A DNA stretch of 46,471 nucleotides. Source: CAYRVF01 sp964427535. Lineage in GTDB: Bacteria > Chloroflexota > Ktedonobacteria > Ktedonobacterales > JADMIN01. The stretch is from the NCBI GenBank assembly GCA_964427535.1, contig CAYRVF010000021.1, positions 1 to 46,471 of the forward strand, read 5' to 3'. Positions 33,773 to 42,323 of this stretch are shown piece after piece. Both the position numbers and the translations under genes were made by a program. Each line of letters begins with the position of its first letter. The first letter of the stretch is position 1. The notes beneath the pieces were generated by a model. That model made no database searches. It saw only the letters and a program-made list of their open reading frames with translations, and was not told where the DNA came from.

Positions 33773-34990
33773 ATGCGAGTTATGATCCGACGGCCACTTC
33801 TCAGCAGCGTGATTGCCGTCACTGCGACCTCGGTTCTGACCCTCGGAACCATCTTCGCAAGCACGGTGGTCGCGGCTCCACGAACCACGCAGGCGCCCAA
33901 GGCGTTCGTCCATGCCTGCGCGATGGCGGCCGCGGGAAGCGCGAGCTGCAACGCAATCTTGCGGACGGGCGGGAATGCCTCGCCACAGGCGAGCAGCCCC
34001 GGCGGGTATAATCCGGCCGATATCCAGTCCGCCTACGCGCTACCCGCGGCGAGCGGTGGCAGCGGAGAGACCGTCGCAATCGTCGATGCGTACGATGATC
34101 CCAACGCCGAGGCCGATCTCGGCGTCTACCGGTCGCAGTTCGGCCTGCCGGCCTGCACGACGGCCAACGGGTGCTTCCGCAAGGTCAACCAGTCCGGCGG
34201 GACGAAGTATCCCCGCGCGAACGGCGGCTGGGCACAGGAGATCTCACTTGACCTGGATATGGTCAGCGCGGTCTGCCCCAATTGCCACATTCTGCTGGTC
34301 GAGGCGACCACGAGCAGCCTGACGAACCTCGGCACCGCCGTCAACGAGGCGGCGAAGCTGGGCGCGAACGCCATCAGCAACAGCTATGGCGGTAGCGAGT
34401 CGAGCAGCGATCCCAGCTACGATACGTCGTACTACAACCACCCCGGCATCGCCATCACGGCAAGCTCGGGCGACAGTGGGTACGGTGCGCAATACCCCGC
34501 CGCCTCCCAGTATGTGACGGCCGTCGGCGGCACCAGCCTAACGCGTGCCAGCAACGCCCGCGGCTGGAGCGAGACCGTCTGGAACGGCGCTGGCAGCGGG
34601 TGCAGCGCGTATGATGCACAGCCGAGCTGGCAGTCGTCTGTCGCGAACATCACCAGCGTCTGCGGCAAGCGCGCGGAGGCTGACGTCGCGGCGGTCGCCG
34701 ACCCCAATACCGGCGTCTCGGTGTACGACAGCTACGCCTACCAGGGCGCGAGTGGCTGGCTGGTCTTCGGCGGCACGAGTGTCGCCTCGCCGATCATCGC
34801 GAGCGTCTACGCGCTGGCAGGCAACGCCGGAAGCGTGACGTACGGCTCCTATCCCTACAGCCATACGAGCGGCCTGAACGACGTGACGAGCGGCAGCAAC
34901 GGCTCATGCGGCACCGACGTGTGTAACGCCACGACCGGATGGGACGGACCGACCGGCCTGGGCACACCGAATGGGACTGGTGGGTTCTAG
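33773..34990 (+). CDS. Secreted sedolisin-type serine-carboxyl peptidase (S53), second copy
   Basis: 405 residues from the ATG at 33773. The AAGGAGGA site is only 3 bases away, and an in-frame ATG at 33782 has 12 bases of spacing, so the start is uncertain by three residues. A signal peptide covers about 1-35 (VIAVTATSVLTLGTIFASTVVAA). Catalytic residues are Glu156 and Asp160 in QEISLDLDM, Asp234 in ASSGDSG and Ser336 in GGTSVASP. The tail contains 'GWDGPTGLGTPNG', the family end. Again there is no room for the classic prodomain (about 40 residues before the domain). At least eight Cys occur (for example in GLPACTTANGC and CPNC), suggesting disulfides in this secreted enzyme, unlike the first copy. 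Confidence 0.93.
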   Translation: MRVMIRRPLLSSVIAVTATSVLTLGTIFASTVVAAPRTTQAPKAFVHACAMAAAGSASCNAILRTGGNASPQASSPGGYNPADIQSAYALPAASGGSGETVAIVDAYDDPNAEADLGVYRSQFGLPACTTANGCFRKVNQSGGTKYPRANGGWAQEISLDLDMVSAVCPNCHILLVEATTSSLTNLGTAVNEAAKLGANAISNSYGGSESSSDPSYDTSYYNHPGIAITASSGDSGYGAQYPAASQYVTAVGGTSLTRASNARGWSETVWNGAGSGCSAYDAQPSWQSSVANITSVCGKRAEADVAAVADPNTGVSVYDSYAYQGASGWLVFGGTSVASPIIASVYALAGNAGSVTYGSYPYSHTSGLNDVTSGSNGSCGTDVCNATTGWDGPTGLGTPNGTGGF

Positions 34991-35179
34991 GTCTAACGTT
35001 TCCGCCTGACGCGCGTTGTTCCTGACGACGATGCGCTCGAGTAGCGCCCGTCGCTTACCGGTACTATCTGCCCGGGGGCGGCGGGCGTCTGTGCGCACCC
35101 TGGTGGCAACGGAGCCCAGCCGCCTCGCCGAGATAGTTCGACGGGCAGGCACACAGGAGCGTACAAAGGGGGGAAGTCC

Positions 35180-36838
35180 ATGCGACGGATGTTGTCCGTG
35201 CGACGGATGCTGATCGCGCTCACGATCTGCGCGCTGGCAGGCGGGGCAATCGGGCTAGGCGTGAATCTGACGGCTCCACGCGCCGCCAGAGCCGCCACGT
35301 CCTCACCAGCGGTCACGAGCACAACCAACGTCGATCTCGACCACAACCTCGCGTTTCCGCGCAATAAGCAGAATGAGCCCGCCATCACCCGCGATCCCCA
35401 GACGGGCGTGCTGATCGCGGGCGCCAACGACGAGGTGAACAACAACCTCTGCCCTGGCACCACCACGCCGCTCGCCAGCCCATGCCCGTTCACACCGGGC
35501 GCGCCGACCTCGGCCTACTACCGATCGACGGACAACGGCAAGACGTGGACCGGCGGGTATCTGCCCGGCTTCGACACATTGGGCCGTGTCTCGGGTGGTG
35601 ATCCAACACTCGACTATGGTCCTCGCCTATGCGCCAACGGCTCGTTCAGCTACAGTTGCGGCACGGTCATGTACTATGGGAGCCTTGCCGACCCTTATCA
35701 GGAAAAGGCCGGCGAACAAGTGACCGTCTCGCGTTCATACGACGACGGCGCGAACTGGGCGAATCCGGTGCAGGCGACCTCAACCGACAATAACTCGAAT
35801 TTCGACGACCACGAGTGGGTCGCCGTCGATCACTCGGCGAGTAGCCCGCATTTCGGCCGCGTCTACGTGAACTGGGCGGTGTACTGCTATTCGTGCGCGG
35901 GCAACGGCAACACCAAGCTCTACGTCGCCTCGTCCGACGACGAAGGGCGCACGTGGTCGCACGCCGTGCAGGTCAGCGCGGGGAACAGCAATAGCGCGCA
36001 GGGATACCGCGAGACGGGGCAGATGACCGTCTCGTCCAATGGCACGGTCGAAGCCTTCTGGACTGAGAATGCCGATTCGACCAAGTATCCCTCGCTGCAG
36101 GTTGTCGCGACCTCCACGGATGGTGGCGCGACCTTCTCCGCGCCGATCACCGTGGCGCAGGTCCACGACTATCCGCTAACTGGGACGCCGTTCGACGTCG
36201 TCGATCTGTATAACCGCGTGCCGGGCATGAGCGCGCGTGTCGACTGCTACCCCCATCCAGCCGCCGACCCGAGCAGCACGCGGGTGTACGTCGCCTGGTG
36301 CGACTTCTCCAACGGGCAGGGCACAGTGCAGGGTGCCGTCTCGGCGGATGGCACGCACTGGACTTCTCTGGGCACGATTGCCCGCGTTACCGGGCGTAAC
36401 GCCTTCTTCCCGGAGGTGAGCGTCGCGCCGAGCGGCGAGGTGAGCCTCGCGTTCGACGCGCTCACGCAGCCCCCGGCGAATAACCCGTGGCAGACAGGCG
36501 TGCAGGTCTACGACACCTACTATGCGGAGTCGCCCGCTGGTGGCGCCGCCTTTGGCGCACCGCTGCGGGTGAGCCGGGCCTCATCGAACCCGGAGGGCTC
36601 CGCCTACAACAACTTGCAGGAGCAGTTCCTCGGCGACTATATTGGCATTTTCGCTGGCCCGTCGAGCGCGTACGTCGTGTGGACCGACGCGAGTAACGCG
36701 ACGCCATGCCCGGCGGTCAGCGCCTACCAGAACGCGATCTACGGCGGGTCGACGACGGCGGTCGCACCCAACCCCGATACCGCGTGCGCGACGAGCTTCG
36801 GCAACACCGACACGTATTTCGGCGCCGTCTCGTATTAA
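35180..36838 (+). CDS. Secreted Asp-box (BNR) beta-propeller protein, sialidase-like
   Basis: 552 residues, AAGGGGGGAAG before the ATG. A signal peptide covers about 1-38 (MLIALTICALAGGAIGLGV, Ala-Arg-Ala end). Repeated Asp-box motifs (SxDxGxxW/F) appear: 'STDNGKTW', 'SYDDGANW', 'SSDDEGRTW', 'STDGGATF', plus a degenerate 'SADGTHW', spaced at about 60-100 residues as in six-bladed sialidase-type propellers. The sialidase FRIP motif is not obvious, so an enzyme activity is unproven. It may be a binding or glycan-degrading exoprotein. It lies directly after the sedolisin and may be coexpressed. A strong terminator follows. Confidence 0.85.
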   Translation: MRRMLSVRRMLIALTICALAGGAIGLGVNLTAPRAARAATSSPAVTSTTNVDLDHNLAFPRNKQNEPAITRDPQTGVLIAGANDEVNNNLCPGTTTPLASPCPFTPGAPTSAYYRSTDNGKTWTGGYLPGFDTLGRVSGGDPTLDYGPRLCANGSFSYSCGTVMYYGSLADPYQEKAGEQVTVSRSYDDGANWANPVQATSTDNNSNFDDHEWVAVDHSASSPHFGRVYVNWAVYCYSCAGNGNTKLYVASSDDEGRTWSHAVQVSAGNSNSAQGYRETGQMTVSSNGTVEAFWTENADSTKYPSLQVVATSTDGGATFSAPITVAQVHDYPLTGTPFDVVDLYNRVPGMSARVDCYPHPAADPSSTRVYVAWCDFSNGQGTVQGAVSADGTHWTSLGTIARVTGRNAFFPEVSVAPSGEVSLAFDALTQPPANNPWQTGVQVYDTYYAESPAGGAAFGAPLRVSRASSNPEGSAYNNLQEQFLGDYIGIFAGPSSAYVVWTDASNATPCPAVSAYQNAIYGGSTTAVAPNPDTACATSFGNTDTYFGAVSY

Positions 36839-36887
36839 CGGCCGAGCACGGCGTGTCCCCAGCGGAGCGTGCCGCTCGCGCTGCTGA

Positions 36888-36928
36888 GCAGCCGGGTAAC
36901 AGAGATCGGACCTCTGTTACCCGGCTGC
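36888..36928 (+). terminator. Strong hairpin terminator
   Basis: A perfect 17-base-pair stem (36888-36904 with 36912-36928) with a 7-base loop is followed by a T-containing stretch. It lies 49 bases after the beta-propeller gene. Confidence 0.85.
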
Positions 36929-37246
36929 CGTTCTTTCCGGGGAGGGAAAGACTCTCTCTCTACGGGCACATCCACCCGCGCTCTATGGAAAACCATTCGG
37001 GCAGAGTGTCGAACCTTCCGTTACGTGTTTGCGTAGTTAGTGGCATAGGATGTGCGAACCGTATGCATAGCCGTGTTTGACCGAGCCAGCGTCTGTTCCT
37101 GCGGTTCGAGCATGATCATGTCGGTGCTGAAGGTGCCGCGAGCAGGACCTGCGGGCCAGGGACCTCCGGCGAAGTCGTTACCTGGTTGGTCATCCCTCGT
37201 CTCTCAGTACGAGCACTACAGCGAGCGGTGTGAGGGGGGTGAAGGG
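36929..37246. other. Intergenic region upstream of the small unknown gene
   Basis: About 320 bases with no convincing gene. It must hold the promoter of the next gene, but no consensus pair stands out. A G-rich ribosome binding site (GAGGGGGG) is at its end. Confidence 0.4.
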
Positions 37247-37663
37247 ATGCAGAAGGGGAGTCCCGTGGCGTTCGGAATTTCGGAGTTCACGCTAGTCTTC
37301 CGTCGCACGCTTCGTGCTCAACCGGGAATGTCGGCGCAGCAGGTTGAGTGGGTTCCCGTCCATTCCAGCCGAAACGCACGCGGCGCGGCGCGCAGAACGC
37401 TGACGGCCGAGCCAGAGACGAACGGCGACGTGGATGGTGCGATCTCGCGGGTGTTCTTCGTGCCACTCTGCTCGACACTCGCGCTCGACGACACCGCCTA
37501 TGAGTGGTTCCTGTGCGAGAGCGGCGTCCTGGACGACGCCTGCGACATGCTCGCCAGCCTCTCCCTCGACAACGCGGAACATGCCGAGATCGTGCGCAAG
37601 CAGATTCAGTCGATGGTGATGGCCGCCGAGGTGCAGCACATCGTCGAGTCGATGCCAGCCTAG
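37247..37663 (+). CDS. Small protein of unknown function
   Basis: 138 residues from the ATG at 37247, which has GAGGGGGG about 8 bases upstream. The frame extends to 37052 but lacks any site. No family is recognised. There is no signal peptide or transmembrane helix. Residues about 10-60 form a polar region with 'FTLVFRRTLRAQPGMSAQQVEWVPVHSSRNARG', and the last 70 are helical and acidic (YEWFLCESGVLDDACDMLASLSLDNAEHAEIVRKQIQSMVMAAEVQHIVESMPA). It appears to be a soluble cytosolic protein. The 3' end is duplicated by assembly, but the coding sequence itself is complete. Confidence 0.65.
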   Translation: MQKGSPVAFGISEFTLVFRRTLRAQPGMSAQQVEWVPVHSSRNARGAARRTLTAEPETNGDVDGAISRVFFVPLCSTLALDDTAYEWFLCESGVLDDACDMLASLSLDNAEHAEIVRKQIQSMVMAAEVQHIVESMPA

Positions 37664-37829
37664 CGTCCCCTGCCNNNNNNNNNNNNNNNNNNNNNNNNNN
37701 NNNNNNNNNNNNNNNNNNNNNNNNNNNNNNNNNNNNNNNNNNNNNNNNNNNNNNNNNNNNNNNNNNNNNNNNNNTGGCCGCCGAGGTGCAGCACATCGTC
37801 GAGTCGATGCCAGCCTAGCGTCCCCTGCC
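37620..37829. repeat. Artefactual 55-base duplication around a 100-N gap
   Basis: 37620-37674 and 37775-37829 are identical over 55 bases and flank the N run 37675-37774. The overlap length equals a common assembler k-mer. This looks like two contig ends that overlap and were not merged, so the true sequence probably has one copy and no gap. Confidence 0.85.
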
Positions 37830-37889
37830 CGCGGTCTCGCCTCCCCAGCCTCCTCGCCCGTACGTCCGCCGTGGACATCCCTGCGCTGC

Positions 37890-40800
37890 TCAGACGGCGC
37901 GAGATCCCCCTCCCGTAACCGGCGTAGCCGTCACGATGCAGCGGCGTCCCTCATAGCCGCGCTCACAGTGCGCGAGTAGACGTGCTAGCTCCGGCGAGGC
38001 GGCCAGCCGGTCCCGGCTGCCGACGAGCACCAGTTTCCGCTGTGCGCGTGTCAGTGCCACATTCAGCCGGTGCGGGTCCGCGAGGAAGTCTTCGCGCCTG
38101 CCATGGACGCCGACGCCCGCTCCGCCCCCGAACGTGAAGAGCACGACCTCGCGCTCGCCTCCCTGGAAGCGGTCCACCGTATCCACCGTCACCTCGCGCT
38201 CGCCGTCAGCCGCCAGCAGGTTCCGCACCGCCGCGACCTGCGCGCGATACGGCGCGATGACGCCGATGCGCTCCGCTGGAACTCCGCGCACGCGCAGCGC
38301 CTTCACGATGCGCGAGACGATCTTCGCCTGCGCCGTGCTCACCTTGCCTCCACTCGCTGGCGCGGCGGCCTCGCCCTCGCGCACATCCACGAAGACCAGC
38401 GGCCGCTCGGGGTCGAGGATGTCGCGGAGTTGTTCCCGCTGCCCCACCGTGATGTCGAGGAGCGCGGTGCGGGCGCTGCCCTCGGCGACCAATGCGCCGC
38501 CGTAGAACACCTCGCTGGGGAAGGCGCAGATAGCAGGATGCATACGATACTGCCGCCGCAGTGACACGCTCGCCTCCGCACCCCATTGGCTGGCGAGTAG
38601 CAGCGAGAACAGCGAGCGCCCCAGCCCCTCACTCGCCGCACGCTCACTCTGCACAAGCGGTGGAAGCTGCTTCTCGTCGCCGACGAGCACGAAGCGCCGC
38701 GCGAATCGCAGCGCCCCGAGCGTCGCCGGTACGGTCAGCTGGGTGGCCTCGTCGAGAATCGCCAGATCGAACTTCAGCGGCTCGCCCGCGTGCTCGTACT
38801 GGTCGGACGACCATGTGGCAGTCGTCGTCGCCACGATCGGCGCCTCACGGAGCACCGCACGCACGCGTGCCGGGTCGGGCAGCGCATCGGGCTGCTGCGA
38901 TGCGGCGCGGGCCGAGAGCCGCAGAGACCGTAGCTCCGGCGCGACGCTCAGCTCGTGGCCCAGTCGGACGATGCCCTCGACTCCCTCGGCGACGAGTCGC
39001 CGCAGCATCGTGTCCACCGCCTGGTTCGTGAAGGCCGCGAGCAGCACGCGCTCGCCGCGCCGCACCGCCTGTTTGACGATCTCGGCGACGACGCTCGTCT
39101 TGCCGGTGCCCGGCGGCCCCTGAATCAGCAGGTAGTCACGCGCGGCCAACGCTCGCTCGACCGCCATGCGCTGCTCTGGATTGAGCGTGGGTGGAAGCTC
39201 CAGCGTTCCGGCGTCCGCATCGAACTGTGGCTCACGTGCGCCACGCACCAACTCGCGCAAGCGCGGCTCGACCTCCAGCCAGCGCCAGAGGTTGCGGACG
39301 GTGCGGTCGTGAACGGTGTCGCTCTTGTAGGCATCGAGCAGGCGCGGGTTGGCGATGCGCTCTGGCGTCCAGACGGTGACGCCGTGCTCGTCGATCGCGA
39401 GGATCGAGCCCGAGACCACCGCGCCGCGCACCGGATCGCCGTCGCTGAGCAGCACAGCGTCGCCCTCGCGCAACTCCGAGGTCTGCTCGCAGGCGAAACG
39501 GTACTCCCACTCACCAGTGGGCGTGCGGCGCGGCTCACCCTGGGGCACTAGCCCGCCAAGCGCCGTCCCGCTTGCCTGGCGCTCCTCCGCCGAAAGTCGC
39601 CACAGGTCCTGCTCGGCGCGGACCATCTCGTCAGCTTCGAGGGCCAGCAGCTCGTACCACGTGCGAAACTCACGCGCGTCGGCGGGATCGACCGGCTCGC
39701 TCGCGCCCTCCTCAAGCGTCGGCGGCGCCCAGCCGAGCAGCGTCGAGGCGCGTAGACACGCCTGGCGCAACGAGCAGCGGGCGCACTTGGTCGGCGCGGG
39801 CGGCTCGGGGACGGTGCGGGTCGCGCGCACGAGCGCGAGGGCGTTGCGGAGCTCCAGCACGCGCTGCAAGTCGCGCTGCTGAAACGGGATGCCGTATTCT
39901 TCGGCCTTGCCCGGTGTGCCACTGTAGAGCAGCGTGGCGAGACGGTCGTGCGGCTGCTCGGTGGGATGCCGCGCCGTCAGCAGCGTCTGGTAGCCATGCA
40001 CCTGCCAGCGGTGGTCGCGCTTGGGCAGGGTCGCGCGCACCTCGCTCGTCTTCAGCTCTAGCAGTTGGTCGCCCGCCGGTGTGGAGGAGAGCACGTCGAG
40101 CCGCCCCTTCAAGCCGACCTCTGGCGCGAGCAGAAACGTCTCGGCGCGTATACCGGTCGTGCCGCCCCACAGTCCGGTGCGCTTGCCCACGTGCCACGCC
40201 GCCAGCGCTTGCACATGCGGCTCCACGTCGCCGAGCGTCTCCTGCGCATCCACCTGCCGCAGCGCAAGATCGGTGATCTGCCCGCGCAACGCCTCGCGCG
40301 TATAGCCGTCGAGCGCGCCCCTGTCATCGCGTCCGCTCTTGAGCATCTCCTTGAAGACGCTGTGGACGGCGTTGCCGCGCAGCGTGGCGGCGGTGGGCGG
40401 CGAGGGCACCAGCCGCCGTAAGGGATACTGGCGCACACAGTAGTCGGCGCTGTTGATATCGGTGATGTTGAAGAGCAGGTCCGGTTGCAGCACGGCCACG
40501 CTCTCTGGCGTCGTGGCGAGCACCTGCGAGGGGGCGTCGCCGTCCGCGCCATCCTGCGGCAATCCCGTCGTATGCGGACGGACGAGGTGATACACGCGGA
40601 GGGTGAGCGCGGCGAGCTGCTTGGGCGTGCAGGCCCGCATGGACGAGGCGAGCGCGCGCAGACCGGAATTGCGCTGGTCCAGCAGCACCATCTGGCGCAT
40701 CCCGCCGTCCCCGAGGAGGACGCGCGTCGCGCCACTTGCCAGGCTGAGCGAGAAGATGCGCCCCTCGACGCTGGGCACAGCGCAGTGCGTCGCGCGAGAG

Positions 40801-40904
40801 GCGCAGATCAGGCAGGGCAGGTGCCCGGCTCGCTCCGATGGTGATACGTCGATGCCCTCCGCGACCACGTCTGCCCTCCCGCGTCTGCTACTGTCTCGCG
40901 CCAC
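37890..40904 (-). CDS. Dna2-like nuclease-helicase (iron-sulfur PD-(D/E)XK nuclease fused to UPF1-type helicase)
   Basis: 1004 residues, GTG start. The N-terminal half holds a Cas4/AddB/Dna2-type nuclease. Cys156 plus C374-x2-C377-x5-C383 form the four iron-sulfur ligands, His181 lies in GNAVHSVF, Asp270 in KGRLDVL, Glu283-Lys285 in LLELKTS, and a Q..Y in WQVHGYQ. The C-terminal half is an SF1B helicase with Walker A GPPGTGKT (596-603), DEATQ (718-722), GDEKQLPP, LRRQYRMHP, VDTVDRFQGGE and VALTRAQRKL. This is the domain order of Dna2. It likely processes DNA ends or flaps. A CxxC pair near the start (31-34) is an extra feature. It precedes a uracil-DNA glycosylase on the minus strand, about 70 bases apart. 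Confidence 0.92.
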   Translation of the reverse strand: MARDSSRRGRADVVAEGIDVSPSERAGHLPCLICASRATHCAVPSVEGRIFSLSLASGATRVLLGDGGMRQMVLLDQRNSGLRALASSMRACTPKQLAALTLRVYHLVRPHTTGLPQDGADGDAPSQVLATTPESVAVLQPDLLFNITDINSADYCVRQYPLRRLVPSPPTAATLRGNAVHSVFKEMLKSGRDDRGALDGYTREALRGQITDLALRQVDAQETLGDVEPHVQALAAWHVGKRTGLWGGTTGIRAETFLLAPEVGLKGRLDVLSSTPAGDQLLELKTSEVRATLPKRDHRWQVHGYQTLLTARHPTEQPHDRLATLLYSGTPGKAEEYGIPFQQRDLQRVLELRNALALVRATRTVPEPPAPTKCARCSLRQACLRASTLLGWAPPTLEEGASEPVDPADAREFRTWYELLALEADEMVRAEQDLWRLSAEERQASGTALGGLVPQGEPRRTPTGEWEYRFACEQTSELREGDAVLLSDGDPVRGAVVSGSILAIDEHGVTVWTPERIANPRLLDAYKSDTVHDRTVRNLWRWLEVEPRLRELVRGAREPQFDADAGTLELPPTLNPEQRMAVERALAARDYLLIQGPPGTGKTSVVAEIVKQAVRRGERVLLAAFTNQAVDTMLRRLVAEGVEGIVRLGHELSVAPELRSLRLSARAASQQPDALPDPARVRAVLREAPIVATTTATWSSDQYEHAGEPLKFDLAILDEATQLTVPATLGALRFARRFVLVGDEKQLPPLVQSERAASEGLGRSLFSLLLASQWGAEASVSLRRQYRMHPAICAFPSEVFYGGALVAEGSARTALLDITVGQREQLRDILDPERPLVFVDVREGEAAAPASGGKVSTAQAKIVSRIVKALRVRGVPAERIGVIAPYRAQVAAVRNLLAADGEREVTVDTVDRFQGGEREVVLFTFGGGAGVGVHGRREDFLADPHRLNVALTRAQRKLVLVGSRDRLAASPELARLLAHCERGYEGRRCIVTATPVTGGGSRAV

Positions 40905-40972
40905 ACAGGTCTCTTACTGTATACCTCAGCGGGCGAGGCGTCTAGCGGCGTCTAGCCTGGATGGTGCGGGTA

Positions 40973-41590
40973 TCAGAAGAGCGTGAGCTGCTCGGGCGGC
41001 TGCTCGTCTGATTTGGGCTTCGGCTGGCCGAGCTTGCCCTCGGCGGCGAGCCTACGCGCCTCGGCGAGCGCGGCGGGCACGGTTTGTTTGAGCGCGGCCT
41101 GGTGCAGCGCCGCCGCCGGATGATACATCGCGACGACCATGTGCCCGTTCTGCAGCTTCGCCTGCCCGTGAATCTGGCTGATCTTCGCGCCGGGGAAGAA
41201 CTTGGCCATCGAGAAGCGGCCGAGGGTCACGATCACCTTCGGGTTGATCGCCTCGATCTGGCGGTCAAGGTAGACCGAGCACGCGGTCATCTCATCGGGC
41301 AGGGGGTCGCGGTTCTCCGGCGGCCGGTGCTTGACGACGTTGGTGATGAAGACGCTGGAGCGGTCGAGGCCAGCGGCGGCCAGCAGCTCGTTGAGGAAGT
41401 GCCCGGCTGGCCCCACGAACGGGCGGCCCTGCTTGTCTTCGTTGTAGCCAGGGCCTTCGCCGACGAGCATCACCTCGGCCTCTGGGTTGCCCTCGCCGGG
41501 CACACCGTTACGCGTGCCCTTGTAGAGGTCGCATCGGGTGCAGACACGCACCTCTGCCGCTACCTGTGCGAGGACTTCCTCCGCAGTCAT
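40973..41590 (-). CDS. Uracil-DNA glycosylase family 4 (iron-sulfur type)
   Basis: 205 residues from the ATG at 41588-41590, chosen because AAGGAG lies 8 bases upstream. The frame extends to 41752. Motif 1 'GEGPGYNEDKQGRPFVGPAG' and motif 2 'MYHPAAAL' are those of family 4 enzymes, which remove uracil from DNA. Iron-sulfur ligands seen are CTRC near the start and the Cys of 'TACSVYLDRQI'. The fourth position, commonly Cys in 'KCRPP', is His here (NVVKHRPPENRDP). The last 25 residues are polar (KPKSDEQPPEQLTLF) and the end QLTLF resembles a beta-clamp-binding peptide (QLxLF). Confidence 0.92.
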   Translation of the reverse strand: MTAEEVLAQVAAEVRVCTRCDLYKGTRNGVPGEGNPEAEVMLVGEGPGYNEDKQGRPFVGPAGHFLNELLAAAGLDRSSVFITNVVKHRPPENRDPLPDEMTACSVYLDRQIEAINPKVIVTLGRFSMAKFFPGAKISQIHGQAKLQNGHMVVAMYHPAAALHQAALKQTVPAALAEARRLAAEGKLGQPKPKSDEQPPEQLTLF

Positions 41591-41824
41591 GACGCGTTCT
41601 CCTTCTGCCATCCGCTCATCGTCCCAGGATGGCCGCATTCCTGGCCCTCTCTCCACGGGCCTGCCCGCGAGCCTGAGATGGCGAGGGTACCTCGTATCTC
41701 CTATGTGCCGTCGCGAATATCGACGACTCCGTACAGGAAGTATACGTGACACGGCAAATGCCTAGCATGCCCAACGCGCCGCTGCGAGCGGAGCCGGGTA
41801 TCCAGCCACCAGTCAGCACGAGGC

Positions 41825-41853
41825 TTGACAGATGAGCACGCGCCCGCTAATAT
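41825..41853 (+). promoter_or_regulatory. Promoter of the PadR-ABC cluster
   Basis: TTGACA (41825-41830), 17 bases, TAATAT (41848-41853). It lies about 63 bases upstream of the padR start. The stretch after it (about 41854-41880) holds an imperfect inverted repeat (ACCAAT and ATATGGT), a likely operator of the repressor. Confidence 0.75.
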
Positions 41854-41915
41854 AACCAATGTGGGTATAGTCAATATGGTAATCGGGAAAGAGATAGCGT
41901 GCAGAGGACATCGCC

Positions 41916-42323
41916 GTGACACATCGCTCTCATAGCGTGCAGGCTGAGCCTCAGCCTGACGAGCTCTTGCCGCTCTCGCCAGCGGTCTTCCACATTTTGC
42001 TTGCCCTGGCAGATGGTGAGCGCCACGGCTACAGCATCATGCGCGAAGTCGAGCGCTACACTGAGGGGCAGGTTCGTCTGGGGCCGACGACGCTCTATCG
42101 CTCGATCAAGCAGATGCTCACCTCGGGCCTCATCGAAGAGCTCGACGAGCGGCCAGATCCCGCGCTGGATGATGAGCGCCGTCGCTACTATCGTCTGACG
42201 CCGTTCGGCCGCCAGGTCGCGCGGGCAGAGGCGGCGCGACTCGACCACCTGCTGGCCGTCGCGCGGGCCAAGCGCCTCCAACTGGACGGCGGAGCGCCAC
42301 ACCCAACGGTAGGAGGCGCGTGA
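41916..42323 (+). CDS. PadR-family transcriptional regulator
   Basis: 135 residues, GTG start with AGAGGA upstream. The winged helix is complete: 'PAVFHILLALADGERHGYSIMREVERYTEGQVRLGPTTLYRSIKQMLTSGLIEELDERPDPALDDERRRYYRLTPFGR'. PadR proteins repress exporters until a ligand binds. The first three genes of the cluster are close: the membrane gene's ATG lies at the padR stop. It most likely represses this operon, which includes an ABC transporter. Confidence 0.93.
   Translation: MTHRSHSVQAEPQPDELLPLSPAVFHILLALADGERHGYSIMREVERYTEGQVRLGPTTLYRSIKQMLTSGLIEELDERPDPALDDERRRYYRLTPFGRQVARAEAARLDHLLAVARAKRLQLDGGAPHPTVGGA

Noticed and set aside
37504..37818. A second copy of the small unknown gene's end
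   Set aside because: The second copy after the N run is identical over exactly 55 bases and ends at the gap, so it is an assembly overlap, not a gene.
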